DNA from: Tamlana flava
Lineage (GTDB): Bacteria > Bacteroidota > Bacteroidia > Flavobacteriales > Flavobacteriaceae
NCBI RefSeq assembly: GCF_041287255.1
Contig: NZ_JBGGTX010000002.1
Span: 744,001 to 808,000, forward strand
Length of the DNA stretch: 64,000 nt
Direction: 5' to 3'
Positions 26,269 through 35,263 of the stretch are shown here, one piece after another. A program made the translations under genes and the position numbers. Each line of letters opens with the position of its first letter. The first letter of the stretch is position 1. Under the pieces are notes generated by a model that was given only the letters and a program-made list of their open reading frames with translations, was not told the DNA's origin and did no database searches.

Positions 26269-26643
26269 TTAAATAACTTTTTCTTCCCTCAAAAAATGGT
26301 GTAGGCTATCTGCTATCATATGGCAATTGCTCACTTTTGAAACATCGTTACAGAATTTATCATCTGTGTTTTCAGCTTTACAGTTAAAACCTGTTAATTT
26401 TACTTTTGCAAATTTCTTATTGACGCGTTTGCATTGTTCATAAAGGCTTTCAATAGTTTCAGCTTCATCTGTCTCTACATCATGTTTTAAAAGGTAACCT
26501 CTCAAATAATTTTCAATGGCATGTTGTGCATTTTTGCACACCAAGTAAGACACAATGTCTTCCTCTGGTCTGTATAGTTCCTTTCTTGCTTGGTTTAACC
26601 TTTTTTCGGCACTCAGAAAAAATTTGCTCGGATCGGTTTCCAT
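26269..26643 (-). CDS. HEPN domain protein
   Basis: A 124-residue helical protein from the ATG at 26643 (METDPSKFF); an in-frame ATG at 26691 would add 16 unlikely residues. The pattern FLSAEKRLNQARKEL, VCKNAQHAIENYLRGYLLKH and MIADSLHHFL fits a HEPN-like four-helix fold. The RX4-6H RNase motif is not obvious, so RNase activity is doubtful. No nucleotidyltransferase partner is adjacent. The function is unknown. Confidence 0.7.
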   Translation of the reverse strand: METDPSKFFLSAEKRLNQARKELYRPEEDIVSYLVCKNAQHAIENYLRGYLLKHDVETDEAETIESLYEQCKRVNKKFAKVKLTGFNCKAENTDDKFCNDVSKVSNCHMIADSLHHFLREEKVI

Positions 26644-26728
26644 GATAAAAGTTTTAAAATTAATTATAGATGATGAACTACTCCACGCCATCTTGATGTA
26701 GCTTGGAGCAGTTCATACATAATTACAT

Positions 26729-26748
26729 ACATTTGCTTAAGCAAATGT
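26729..26748. terminator. 20-bp perfect palindrome after nifJ, possible terminator
   Basis: ACATTTGCTT pairs exactly with AAGCAAATGT, 14 nt beyond the nifJ stop. On the plus strand it is followed by five T; on the minus strand, the nifJ direction, the T tail is weak. It may end nifJ transcription or serve as a dimer-binding site. Confidence 0.45.
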
Positions 26749-26761
26749 TTTTCAAAGATGC

Positions 26762-29700
26762 TTACATGTCTCTGAAAAGTTCTAATCGCTCCCATTTTGT
26801 ATCTACTTCTTCTTGAGCTTGTTTTAGGAGTTGTGCGCCTAATTCGGCATTGTCTTTTACAACTCTGGTGAAACGAGTTTCAGAATACATAAAATCTTCT
26901 AATGGAGCAGCAGGTGCTTTTGAATCTAGTTTAAACTTCTTGCCTTTTGGTTTTGAAGGATCAAATCTAAATAATGGCCAATAACCTGTTTCCACTGCTT
27001 TTTCTTGGTGAATGGCGGCATCTTTAAGATTATAACCGTGGTCTCCACAATGCGAATAAGCAATGATTAATGATGGACCGTCATAAGCTTCAGCTTCTTC
27101 AATAGCTTTTAGCGTTTGCATATCTTTAGCGCCCATGGCCACTTGTGCTACATAGACATTGCCATAAGAAACGGCTTGTAAAGCTAAGCTCTTTTTACCT
27201 GTGCGTTTACCAGAAACGGAGAATTTAGCACTTGCTCCGAGAGGTGTGGCTTTTGAGGTTTGTCCTCCTGTATTGGAATAAATTTCAGTATCCAATACCA
27301 TAATATTGATGTTTTCTCCAGATGCCAATACATGGTCTACGCCACCGTAACCGATGTCGTAAGCCCAACCATCACCACCAAGTATCCAAACAGATTTTTT
27401 GCGTAAGTACTCCGTTAGTTGCGCTAGTTTTTTAGCTTCAGGTTTGTCTATTGAAGCTAACTTGTTTTTTAAGATTTCAAGATTTTTAAAATTCTCAGCT
27501 TTTTCGGCTTCATTAGTTTCTTTATTGTTAAGGATGGCTTCAACCAAATCCTTGCCTACTTCAGCTTCTAAAGATTTTAATAAACTTACTGAAACTTCTT
27601 GTTTTTTGGTAAGTGCCAACTTCATACCAAACCCAAATTCGGCATTGTCTTCAAATAATGAGTTTGCCCAAGCTGGACCTCTACCAAATTTGTTGGTTTT
27701 GTAAGGTGTTGTTGGCAAATTACCACCGTAAATTGACGAACATCCTGTTGCATTGGCAATCATGATGCTATCACCGTATAATTGGGTGAGCATTTTAATA
27801 TAAGGTGTTTCCCCGCAACCTGAACATGCTCCAGAGAACTCAAATAGTGGTTCAAGGAATTGTGAGCCTTTAACATTGGTGATTTGTAATTCGGTTCTGT
27901 TGTAATCTGGAAGATTTACAAAGTAATCCCAGTTTTTGTTTTCAACAGCTTCAACATCCAATTTACTATGCATGTTGATGGCTTTAAAGTCGGGGTCTTC
28001 TTTACTTACAGCTGGACAAACAGCTACGCACAAATCACATCCTGTACAGTCTTGAGGCGATACTTGCAATACATAAGATTCAGTTTCTTTATTAAAAGGT
28101 CTACCTATCGCTGCCACTGCTTTCAATGATTGTGGTCTGTCAGCCAATTCATCATTGGAAACCACTTTGGCTCTAATAGCCGCATGCGGACAAATAGCCA
28201 CACACTTGTTACACTGTGTACAAAGGTCTTCGCCATCCCAAACTGGCACAAAATCTGCAATACCACGTTTTTCATATTGCGTGGTTCCTGTTGGGAATGT
28301 TCCGTCCACGGTAAATGCACTAACAGGTAATTCATCACCTTTACCAGCTAGAATTTTACCTAAAACTTCTTTAACAAACGGATCTTCCGTACCGGTCATC
28401 ATTGGTTTTAATTCTTCATGGCTTGTAATTTGTTTAGGATATTCTACTTTTTGAAGATTTTCCAATGATTTGTCCACTGCATTAAAGTTCATCTGTACCA
28501 CCTTATCGCCTTTTTTAGAATACGATTTTACAATGGCTTCTTTAATTTTTTGAATGGCTTCATCTTTTGGAAGTACTCCAGAAATAGCGAAGAAACATGT
28601 TTGTAATACGGTATTTGTACGTTTACCTAATTTGGCTTCATGTGCTACTTTAGATGCATCAATCACATAAAACTCCAATTCATTCTTGATGATTTCTTCT
28701 TGCATCAATTTTGGTAATTTTTCCCAAATATCATCTTTATCGTAAGGGGAGTTCAATAGGAAGGTTCCACCTTTTTTAACATGATCTAGGATATCATACT
28801 TTTCTATAAAATTGAATTGATGGCATGCAACAAAATCAGCTTTATGGATTAAATATGTAGAATAGATAGGGTCTGGCCCAAAGCGTAAGTGGGATACCGT
28901 TTGTGCACCCGCTTTTTTGGAGTCGTAAACAAAATAACCTTGAACATAATTGTCGGTGGTTTCTCCAATAATTTTGATAGAGTTTTTATTGGCACCAACA
29001 GTACCATCGGAACCTAGTCCAAAGAACATACAGTTAAAGGTGTTCTTGACTGTTTTAAGTGTTTCGCCAATCTCTAAACTGGTATATGACACGTCATCAT
29101 TAATGCCAATTGTGAAATGGTTTTTAGGTTTGTCTTTACCTAGCTCATCGAAAATGGCTTTTACCATGGCTGGGTCAAACTCTTTTGAAGATAAGCCGTA
29201 ACGACCACCAATGATTTTTGGCATGTCACGTTCACTCTCGGTAAAGGCGGTCACAACATCTAGATAAAGAGGTTCGCCTAAACTACCAGCCTCTTTAGTT
29301 CTGTCTAAAACGGCAACCTTTTTTACGGTTTTTGGTAAAGCATCCACAAAATGGCTGATGGAGAATGGTCTGAATAAGCGAACTATTATAGCGCCAACTT
29401 TTTCACCGTTTTTAACCATGGTGTCCACAGCTTCCATAACAGGACCTTGACCAGAACCCATAATAATTATAACCTTTTCTGCTTCCGGATGACCTACATA
29501 ATCAAATAGACCGTACTTTCTGCCGGTATGATTGTAGAACTCATTCATGGTTTTTTCAACAATTCCCGGAACTTTTTCATAGTAAAGGTTGGCAGCTTCT
29601 CGGGCTTGGAAGAACACGTCTGGGTTTTGTGATGTGCCTCTCACTACAGGATGGTCTGGATCTAACGAACGTTTTTTGTGTTCTAAAATTTTGTCTTCGG

Positions 29701-30289
29701 GCATCATGTCTTTGATGATGTCGTCAGTGATGCTATCTATCTTAGATATTTCATGAGATGTTCTAAATCCGTCAAAAATGTTCATAAAAGGCACTCTTGA
29801 TTTTAGGGTTGCCACTTGCGAAATAAGTGCGAAATCTTGGGCTTCTTGCACTGAACCGCCAAACATCATCGCAAATCCCGTTTGTCTGGCCGCCATAACA
29901 TCAGAGTGGTCACCAAAAATAGATAATGCATGTGTGGCAATTGTTCTGGCCGCTACGTGTATAACAGAAGGAAGGAGCTCTCCAGCTATTTTGTACATGT
30001 TAGGAATCATGAGCAATAACCCCTGAGAAGCCGTGAACGTGGTGGTTAATGCACCTGCTTGTAAAGAGCCGTGTACAGCTCCGGACGCACCACCTTCGCT
30101 TTGCATTTCTACAATTCTTGGGATGTTGTCCCAAATATTTTTCTGTCCTTTTGAGCTGTACACATCTACATGTTCACCCATTGGAGATGCCGGTGTTATT
30201 GGGTATATGGCGCAGACTTCATTGGTCTTGTGGGCAACCCTTGCTACCGCTTCATTTGCATCGCAAATTAATTTTGGAAATTTTTTCAT
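26762..30289 (-). CDS. nifJ: pyruvate:ferredoxin (flavodoxin) oxidoreductase
   Basis: Oxidatively decarboxylates pyruvate to acetyl-CoA and CO2 and reduces ferredoxin or flavodoxin; it is the oxygen-sensitive counterpart of pyruvate dehydrogenase. The 1175-residue single chain is the standard homodimeric form. In order are the pyrimidine-binding domain (DANEAVARVAHKTNEVCAIYP), the gamma domain, two 4Fe-4S clusters (CTQCNKCVAICP and CTGCDLCVAVCP), the proximal cluster CSGCGETPY, and the TPP site GGDGWAYDIGYGG followed by YSNTGGQTS. It has a putative FNR-like operator and a -7 box upstream (30427-30470). Confidence 0.97.
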   Translation of the reverse strand: MKKFPKLICDANEAVARVAHKTNEVCAIYPITPASPMGEHVDVYSSKGQKNIWDNIPRIVEMQSEGGASGAVHGSLQAGALTTTFTASQGLLLMIPNMYKIAGELLPSVIHVAARTIATHALSIFGDHSDVMAARQTGFAMMFGGSVQEAQDFALISQVATLKSRVPFMNIFDGFRTSHEISKIDSITDDIIKDMMPEDKILEHKKRSLDPDHPVVRGTSQNPDVFFQAREAANLYYEKVPGIVEKTMNEFYNHTGRKYGLFDYVGHPEAEKVIIIMGSGQGPVMEAVDTMVKNGEKVGAIIVRLFRPFSISHFVDALPKTVKKVAVLDRTKEAGSLGEPLYLDVVTAFTESERDMPKIIGGRYGLSSKEFDPAMVKAIFDELGKDKPKNHFTIGINDDVSYTSLEIGETLKTVKNTFNCMFFGLGSDGTVGANKNSIKIIGETTDNYVQGYFVYDSKKAGAQTVSHLRFGPDPIYSTYLIHKADFVACHQFNFIEKYDILDHVKKGGTFLLNSPYDKDDIWEKLPKLMQEEIIKNELEFYVIDASKVAHEAKLGKRTNTVLQTCFFAISGVLPKDEAIQKIKEAIVKSYSKKGDKVVQMNFNAVDKSLENLQKVEYPKQITSHEELKPMMTGTEDPFVKEVLGKILAGKGDELPVSAFTVDGTFPTGTTQYEKRGIADFVPVWDGEDLCTQCNKCVAICPHAAIRAKVVSNDELADRPQSLKAVAAIGRPFNKETESYVLQVSPQDCTGCDLCVAVCPAVSKEDPDFKAINMHSKLDVEAVENKNWDYFVNLPDYNRTELQITNVKGSQFLEPLFEFSGACSGCGETPYIKMLTQLYGDSIMIANATGCSSIYGGNLPTTPYKTNKFGRGPAWANSLFEDNAEFGFGMKLALTKKQEVSVSLLKSLEAEVGKDLVEAILNNKETNEAEKAENFKNLEILKNKLASIDKPEAKKLAQLTEYLRKKSVWILGGDGWAYDIGYGGVDHVLASGENINIMVLDTEIYSNTGGQTSKATPLGASAKFSVSGKRTGKKSLALQAVSYGNVYVAQVAMGAKDMQTLKAIEEAEAYDGPSLIIAYSHCGDHGYNLKDAAIHQEKAVETGYWPLFRFDPSKPKGKKFKLDSKAPAAPLEDFMYSETRFTRVVKDNAELGAQLLKQAQEEVDTKWERLELFRDM

Positions 30290-30426
30290 AATTATGTCTT
30301 ATTTAAATGAACCGAAACCTGCGTAAAAGTCTTTACAAAACTCCTTTTGCAAAATTTCAAAAATGTATAGCCTGCAAGATTTTCATGAACCGAACCAAAT
30401 CCCCTAAGGCTTGAAAATAAATCTCT

Positions 30427-30470
30427 TAAAATTATAATTTCGATAGCTCCCAGACTATGATTTTTGTCAT
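30427..30470 (-). promoter_or_regulatory. FNR-like dyad plus -7 box of nifJ
   Basis: The dyad A-TGAT-TTTT-GTCA-T (30457-30470, centre 30463.5) is followed on the minus strand by TAATTTTA (30427-30434), a near-match to TAnnTTTG, centred exactly 33 bp from the dyad. This spacing puts the dyad near -41 relative to a start around 30423, the class II activator position. The spacer between nifJ (30289) and ferredoxin (30621) otherwise holds only the ferredoxin terminator. Confidence 0.6.
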
Positions 30471-30497
30471 GTAACAGAAAAAGAGAAAAGGGTAAAA

Positions 30498-30536
30498 AAA
30501 ATGAGGACATCAAATAAATTTAGATATCCTCATTTT
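30498..30536 (-). terminator. terminator of the ferredoxin gene
   Basis: Arms AAAATGAGGACATC and GATATCCTCATTTT pair over 14 bp with one mismatch around an 11-nt loop. It lies about 85 nt beyond the ferredoxin stop on the minus strand, in the spacer before nifJ. Confidence 0.65.
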
Positions 30537-30620
30537 CAAAACGGCTAATTTATGGTTTGTTGAACGTTATAAATTTTGCCGCAAAAGAAAAACAAAAAAT
30601 TAAATATAGTTTAGTTTGGG

Positions 30621-30971
30621 TTACTCTGCGTGTAACCAAGCTTTTTTAGCTAACAAGACTTCTTCAGTTTCAACATGGTTTTCATCAGGGATGCAACAAT
30701 CTACTGGGCATACTGATGCACACTGAGGTTCGTCGTGGAAACCTTTGCACTCGGTACATTTCTCGGGTACAATATAATAAAACTCCTCAGAAATGGGTTC
30801 ATTCATTTCATCAGCATCAATTTCATCACCACTTAGTGAAATAACGGTGCCACTTAAAGCTGTTTCGTCTGCATAAGCCCATTCTTGAGCGGGCTCATAA
30901 ATTGCATTATTGGGACACTCCACAATACAGGCATCACAGTTAATGCATTCGTCTGTTATAATAATTGCCAT
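30621..30971 (-). CDS. 4Fe-4S dicluster ferredoxin
   Basis: A 116-residue ferredoxin of the 2[4Fe-4S] (YfhL/Alvin-like) type. Cluster motifs are CINCDACIVECP at residues 10-21 and CTECKGFHDEPQCASVCP near residue 73, with the enlarged second loop typical of this group. An acidic insertion lies between them. It is the likely electron acceptor of the pyruvate and 2-oxoacid oxidoreductases encoded on both sides and donor to Rnf. It shares a divergent regulatory region with korA. Confidence 0.92.
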   Translation of the reverse strand: MAIIITDECINCDACIVECPNNAIYEPAQEWAYADETALSGTVISLSGDEIDADEMNEPISEEFYYIVPEKCTECKGFHDEPQCASVCPVDCCIPDENHVETEEVLLAKKAWLHAE

Positions 30972-30992
30972 AATTCATTTTGTTTAGAGAAG

Positions 30993-31066
30993 TAAAAGTA
31001 ATTTCTATCTCTTAGCATTAATATGACTTTTGTCACCTTTAATTCAAAAAATGAAAATTAAATTTG
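30993..31066. promoter_or_regulatory. divergent ferredoxin/korA promoter region around one FNR-like dyad
   Basis: The dyad A-TGAC-TTTT-GTCA-C spans 31023-31036 (centre 31029.5). On the plus strand TAAATTTG (31059-31066), a perfect TAnnTTTG, is centred 33 bp away towards korA. On the minus strand TACTTTTA (30993-31000) is centred 33 bp away towards ferredoxin. One activator dimer could therefore drive both promoters from about -41. Confidence 0.7.
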
Positions 31067-31105
31067 ATTACAGTGCAGAGTATTTAATTTTTAAATTGAT
31101 TTGTT

Positions 31106-32974
31106 ATGATAGCTAATAAAACGAGGCAGACCAAGAAGATACAGCACGAAGTTCTGGATGCCGTTGTGATAAGATTTGTTGGTGATTCTGGTGACGGTAT
31201 GCAGCTAACGGGCACGCAGTTTTCAGATACATCGGCCATGTTTGGGAATGACGTTGCTACATTTCCAAATTACCCTTCGGAAATACGTGCGCCTCAAGGA
31301 AGTTTATACGGAGTTTCAGGATTTCAGGTACATATAGGTAGTGTTGAAATCAGCACACCTGGAGATGATGTAGATTTATTGGTAGCCATGAACCCAGCTG
31401 GTTTAAAAACCAATTTGTATTCGGTAAAGCCTGGACATACCATTATAGTGGATATAGATTCTTTTACTAAAAAGAATTTAGAAAAAGCCCAATATGTTGC
31501 CAATCCGCTTAGAGATGGAAGCTTGGCAAATTACAGAATTATAGAAGTGCCCATGTCTTCATTAACTAAGGAGGCTTTAAAAGATGTTGAAGATTTAGAT
31601 AATAAAAGTATTGCCCGAAGCAAAAATATGTTTGCACTGGGTATTGTGTATTGGATGTATGATCGTTCACCAGAACACACTATTGATTTTTTTGAGAAGA
31701 AATTTGCCTCCAAACCTAATTTAATTGATGCCAACACCAAAGTTCTTAATGCAGGATTTTATTATGCCGAAACGTTAGAGTTGATTCCTAACGCATATGC
31801 TATTTCACCTGCCAAAATGGATTCTGGTGTTTACCGAATTATTGCTGGAAATACCGCTACGGCTTGGGGCTTTCTTGCAGCTGCTGAAAAATCTGGATTG
31901 GAGCTGTTTTTGGGTTCATATCCAATCACTCCAGCAACGGATATTTTGCACGAACTAGTTAAGCACAAACATTTTGGTGTTAAAGCCTTTCAGGCTGAAG
32001 ACGAAATTGCGGGTGTAACTTCTGCAATCGGTGCTGCGTTTGCTGGAGATTTGGCCATTACAACTACTTCAGGTCCTGGTTTGGCCTTAAAAAGCGAAGC
32101 TTTGGGTTTGGCCATGATGTTGGAGTTGCCTCTAGTTGTTGTAAATGTACAACGTGGTGGCCCATCAACGGGTTTGCCAACCAAAACTGAGCAGTCTGAT
32201 TTGATGCAGGCCATGTATGGTAGAAATGGTGATAGCCCCGTAATAGTGTTGGCCGCCGATACACCTTCAGGTTGTTTTAATTATGCTTATCAAGCTGCAA
32301 AGCTCGCTCTTGAGCATATGACGCCCGTTATTCTGTTAACAGACGGATATATTGCCAATGGTTCTGAACCTTGGAGAATAAAACGCGTTGTAGAAATGCC
32401 CGAAATTAAAAATAACAAGGTTACAGAAGTTAGGGAAAATTGGCATCCTTATGACAGAAACATGGAAACCTTGGCGCGTAATTGGGCCGTTCCCGGAACG
32501 TTTGGTTTGGAGCATAGAATCGGTGGTTTGGAAAAAGACCAAATTACAGGTAACGTGTCCCATGTTCCTGAAAACCATGAGGCCATGACCAAAATTAGGG
32601 CAGCTAAAATTAAACGTGTACAAAACTACATTCCTGATTTAGTACCTGAATTTGCCGAGACAGGAGACTTGCTTGTGGTGGGTTGGGGTGGAACTTACGG
32701 TAGTTTGCATTCTGCAGTAAAACAGTTAAATATGGAAGGCTATAAAAATATTGGCTTTGCACATTTCAGCTACATAAACCCATTGCCTAAAAACACCGAA
32801 AAGGTGCTTAAAAGTTTCAGGAAGATTGTGGTTTGCGAATTAAACAACGGGCAATTTGTAAATATTTTGAAAATGAATTTTAACATCTGCGGATTGTTGC
32901 AATACAACAAAATACAAGGATTGCCTTTTGGAAATAGCGAGTTGATTGATGAATTCAAAAAATTATTAAAGTAA
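31106..32974 (+). CDS. korA: 2-oxoacid:ferredoxin oxidoreductase, fused gamma-alpha subunit
   Basis: With KorB it converts a 2-oxoacid, most likely 2-oxoglutarate, and CoA to the acyl-CoA, reducing ferredoxin. The 622-residue chain has an N-terminal gamma domain (VVIRFVGDSGDGMQLTG at about residues 16-32) fused to an alpha domain with the segment GSYPITPATDILHEL near residue 270 and QRGGPSTGLPTKTEQSDL. It has no ferredoxin domain, as expected for this two-subunit type. korB starts 2 nt after the stop. The substrate is inferred from family. Confidence 0.93.
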   Translation: MIANKTRQTKKIQHEVLDAVVIRFVGDSGDGMQLTGTQFSDTSAMFGNDVATFPNYPSEIRAPQGSLYGVSGFQVHIGSVEISTPGDDVDLLVAMNPAGLKTNLYSVKPGHTIIVDIDSFTKKNLEKAQYVANPLRDGSLANYRIIEVPMSSLTKEALKDVEDLDNKSIARSKNMFALGIVYWMYDRSPEHTIDFFEKKFASKPNLIDANTKVLNAGFYYAETLELIPNAYAISPAKMDSGVYRIIAGNTATAWGFLAAAEKSGLELFLGSYPITPATDILHELVKHKHFGVKAFQAEDEIAGVTSAIGAAFAGDLAITTTSGPGLALKSEALGLAMMLELPLVVVNVQRGGPSTGLPTKTEQSDLMQAMYGRNGDSPVIVLAADTPSGCFNYAYQAAKLALEHMTPVILLTDGYIANGSEPWRIKRVVEMPEIKNNKVTEVRENWHPYDRNMETLARNWAVPGTFGLEHRIGGLEKDQITGNVSHVPENHEAMTKIRAAKIKRVQNYIPDLVPEFAETGDLLVVGWGGTYGSLHSAVKQLNMEGYKNIGFAHFSYINPLPKNTEKVLKSFRKIVVCELNNGQFVNILKMNFNICGLLQYNKIQGLPFGNSELIDEFKKLLK

Positions 32975-32976
32975 CT

Positions 32977-33990
32977 ATGGAAACAACTGCAGAAAGAAAC
33001 TATACGTTCAAGGATTTTGCCAGCGACCAAGAAGTAAGATGGTGTCCTGGTTGCGATGATTATGTTGTTTTACGCTCTGTGCAAAAAGCGCTTCCAGAAA
33101 TGGGCGTAAAAAAGGAAGATGTTGTTTTTATTTCAGGTATTGGGTGCTCATCACGTTTTCCATATTACATGGATACTTATGGTATGCATGGCATTCATGG
33201 TAGGGCTCCGGCCATTGCAACCGGCGTTAAACTAGCAAATCCAAATTTGAGCGTTTGGGTTATCACTGGCGATGGCGATTCTATGGCCATTGGCGGTAAC
33301 CATTTCATTCATGTTTTGCGACGAAATATTGATTTAAACATCATATTGTTCAATAATGAAATATATGGATTGACCAAAGGACAATTTTCACCAACCTCAG
33401 TTGTTGGGCAGAAAACAAAGTCCTCACCATATGGCAATACGCAACCTCCGTTCCAACCTGGTGAATTGGCAATTGGTGCCCAAGCCCGTTTTTTTGCTAG
33501 AATAGGTGGAAATACACCAAAAGAAATGACACAGATTTTTATTGAATCTGAAAAATTTAATGGGACTTCCTTGGTTGAAATATTGCAAAATTGTGTGATC
33601 TTTAATGATGGATGCTATACACAATTTACCGATAAAAACGTGAGGGAAGATAAGCAGTTATTTGTTGAAGATGGAAAACCAATGATTTTTGGAAAAGACA
33701 GAAATAAGGGCTTAGTATTAAATGGGTTGAAACTGGAAACGGTGACCATTGGCGAAAATGGGGTAACAGAAGACGATATTTTGGTGCATAATGCCAAAGA
33801 TGAAGACCCAACCATGCACCAAATGTTGGTGCGATTGAAATACCCATTGGTAACTGGCATTATTAGAAGTTTTGATGATGTAACCTTAGAAGAACGAGAA
33901 GATGCACTAACAAAAGAGGTAAAATCGCGTTCAAAATTTGCACAAACTGAAGACCTGTTTTTTTCAGGAGAAATATATCAAGTAAATTAA
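32977..33990 (+). CDS. korB: 2-oxoacid:ferredoxin oxidoreductase, beta subunit
   Basis: The 337-residue TPP- and 4Fe-4S-binding subunit partnering KorA. WCPGCDDYVVL near residue 22 and GIGCSSRFPYYMDTYG carry cluster cysteines. The TPP/Mg motif is TGDGDSMAIGGNHF, and NNEIYGLTKGQ completes the site. The operon korAB is under the divergent FNR-like site. It offers an oxygen-sensitive, ferredoxin-linked route for the oxidative or reductive TCA step. A strong terminator follows. Confidence 0.94.
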   Translation: METTAERNYTFKDFASDQEVRWCPGCDDYVVLRSVQKALPEMGVKKEDVVFISGIGCSSRFPYYMDTYGMHGIHGRAPAIATGVKLANPNLSVWVITGDGDSMAIGGNHFIHVLRRNIDLNIILFNNEIYGLTKGQFSPTSVVGQKTKSSPYGNTQPPFQPGELAIGAQARFFARIGGNTPKEMTQIFIESEKFNGTSLVEILQNCVIFNDGCYTQFTDKNVREDKQLFVEDGKPMIFGKDRNKGLVLNGLKLETVTIGENGVTEDDILVHNAKDEDPTMHQMLVRLKYPLVTGIIRSFDDVTLEEREDALTKEVKSRSKFAQTEDLFFSGEIYQVN

Positions 33991-34014
33991 TTTGGAAGTG
34001 ACTAACTCAAATTT

Positions 34015-34053
34015 AAAATGCCTTTTTCAACAATTCGAAAAAGGCATTTTTTA
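34015..34053. terminator. bidirectional terminator between korB and rnfA
   Basis: A perfect 14-bp stem, AAAATGCCTTTTTC against GAAAAAGGCATTTT, is followed by T on the plus strand. It lies between the convergent korB and rnfA genes. Confidence 0.85.
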
Positions 34054-34074
34054 TTTAAGTGTTATAAATTGGAT

Positions 34075-34650
34075 TTATACCAAAGCGGTAAATCCTAAAA
34101 ATGCTAAAGATAAAAGGCCGGCCACCAATAAATTAATAGGCACACCTTTCATGCCTTCAGGAATATTGGCAAGCTCCAATTGTTCTCTAATACTTGCAAA
34201 AACAATCAAAGCCAATCCAAAGCCTAAAGAGTTAGAAATGGCAAAGAAAACAGCTTTTAACAAACTACTATCTTCTAATCCTAATGCTAAAATAGCAACA
34301 CCCAAAACCGCACAGTTTGTGGTAATTAAAGGCAGAAAAACACCTAATGCCTGATATAGCGCAGGACTTACTTTCTTTAAAATGATTTCAACCATTTGAA
34401 CTAATGCGGCAATCACTAAAATAAATGTTATGGTTCTTAGGTAATTCAATCCGCTGGGGATTAAAACGTATTCGTGTAATAAATACGTAACCGTTGTGGC
34501 AATCGTCATAACAAATAAAACAGCTCCAGACATACCTATGGAAGTTGAAACCTTATTGGAAACACCTAAAAAAGGACAGACTCCCAAGAATTGCGATAAA
34601 ACAATATTGTTTACAAAAACGGCTGCTATGAGTATGATTAAGTAGTCCAT
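34075..34650 (-). CDS. rnfA: Rnf complex subunit A
   Basis: A 191-residue inner-membrane subunit with six helices of the RnfA/NqrE type. It starts MDYLIILIAAVFVNNIVLSQ and has the paired conserved cysteines seen as GVCPFLG and TTNCAVLG, proposed to hold an intramembrane Fe-S cluster. It is the last gene of the rseC-rnfBCDGEA operon, 2 nt after rnfE. Rnf couples reduced ferredoxin oxidation by NAD+ to Na+ or H+ export. Confidence 0.95.
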   Translation of the reverse strand: MDYLIILIAAVFVNNIVLSQFLGVCPFLGVSNKVSTSIGMSGAVLFVMTIATTVTYLLHEYVLIPSGLNYLRTITFILVIAALVQMVEIILKKVSPALYQALGVFLPLITTNCAVLGVAILALGLEDSSLLKAVFFAISNSLGFGLALIVFASIREQLELANIPEGMKGVPINLLVAGLLSLAFLGFTALV

Positions 34651-34652
34651 GT

Positions 34653-35258
34653 TTAAGCAGTTTTAGATGTTAGTCTGTTAAAAACAACAGTTAAGTAAGC
34701 CAATGCAATAAATGCACCTGGTGGTAAAATGAAAAGTATAAAAGTGTTTGCGTTTTCTGGAACAAACGATAAGCCAAACAAACTTCCGTTACCAAATATT
34801 TCGCGAACCGCACCTAAAAACGTAAGCGCCAAAACAAAACCAAGCCCCATACCCAAAGCATCCAAAATCGAAGAAATTAAATTGTTTTTTGATGCAAAAG
34901 CTTCAGCTCTACCCAATATTAAACAGTTAACCACAATTAACGGAATGAATATCCCAAGTTGTTCATAAAGAAATGGAATAAAGGCTTCCAAAATCATTTC
35001 AACTATGGTAACAAAAGATGCAATAATGATGATGAACGCAGGGATACGGACCTTACTCGGAATTTGTTTTTTTACCAAGGACACCACAATGTTCGACATT
35101 AAAAGCACAAACAACGTGGCAACGCCCATGCCCAAACCATTAAACGCCGATGAGGTTACACCCAAAGTAGGACACATACCCAAGAGCATCACGAAAATAG
35201 GATTCTCTTTGATGATGCCTTTTAGGAAATTCTGTTTTTGATTTATATCGTTTGCCAT
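34653..35258 (-). CDS. rnfE: Rnf complex subunit E
   Basis: A 201-residue six-helix membrane subunit, paralogous to RnfA. GMCPTLGVTSSAFNGLGMG near residue 27 and VNCLILGRAEAF near residue 110 hold the conserved cysteines and the family signature. It is 2 nt upstream of rnfA and 5 nt downstream of rnfG, within one transcript. RnfA and RnfE form the membrane core that carries electrons across the bilayer. Confidence 0.95.
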   Translation of the reverse strand: MANDINQKQNFLKGIIKENPIFVMLLGMCPTLGVTSSAFNGLGMGVATLFVLLMSNIVVSLVKKQIPSKVRIPAFIIIIASFVTIVEMILEAFIPFLYEQLGIFIPLIVVNCLILGRAEAFASKNNLISSILDALGMGLGFVLALTFLGAVREIFGNGSLFGLSFVPENANTFILFILPPGAFIALAYLTVVFNRLTSKTA

Positions 35259-35263
35259 GGCTG

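Noticed and set aside
30292..30513. 73-residue open frame between nifJ and ferredoxin
   Set aside because: It contains the putative nifJ promoter and dyad and has no recognisable features.
33992..34354. 120-residue open frame on the plus strand after korB
   Set aside because: It crosses a strong terminator and lies antisense to rnfA with a lysine/asparagine-rich composition typical of a shadow frame.
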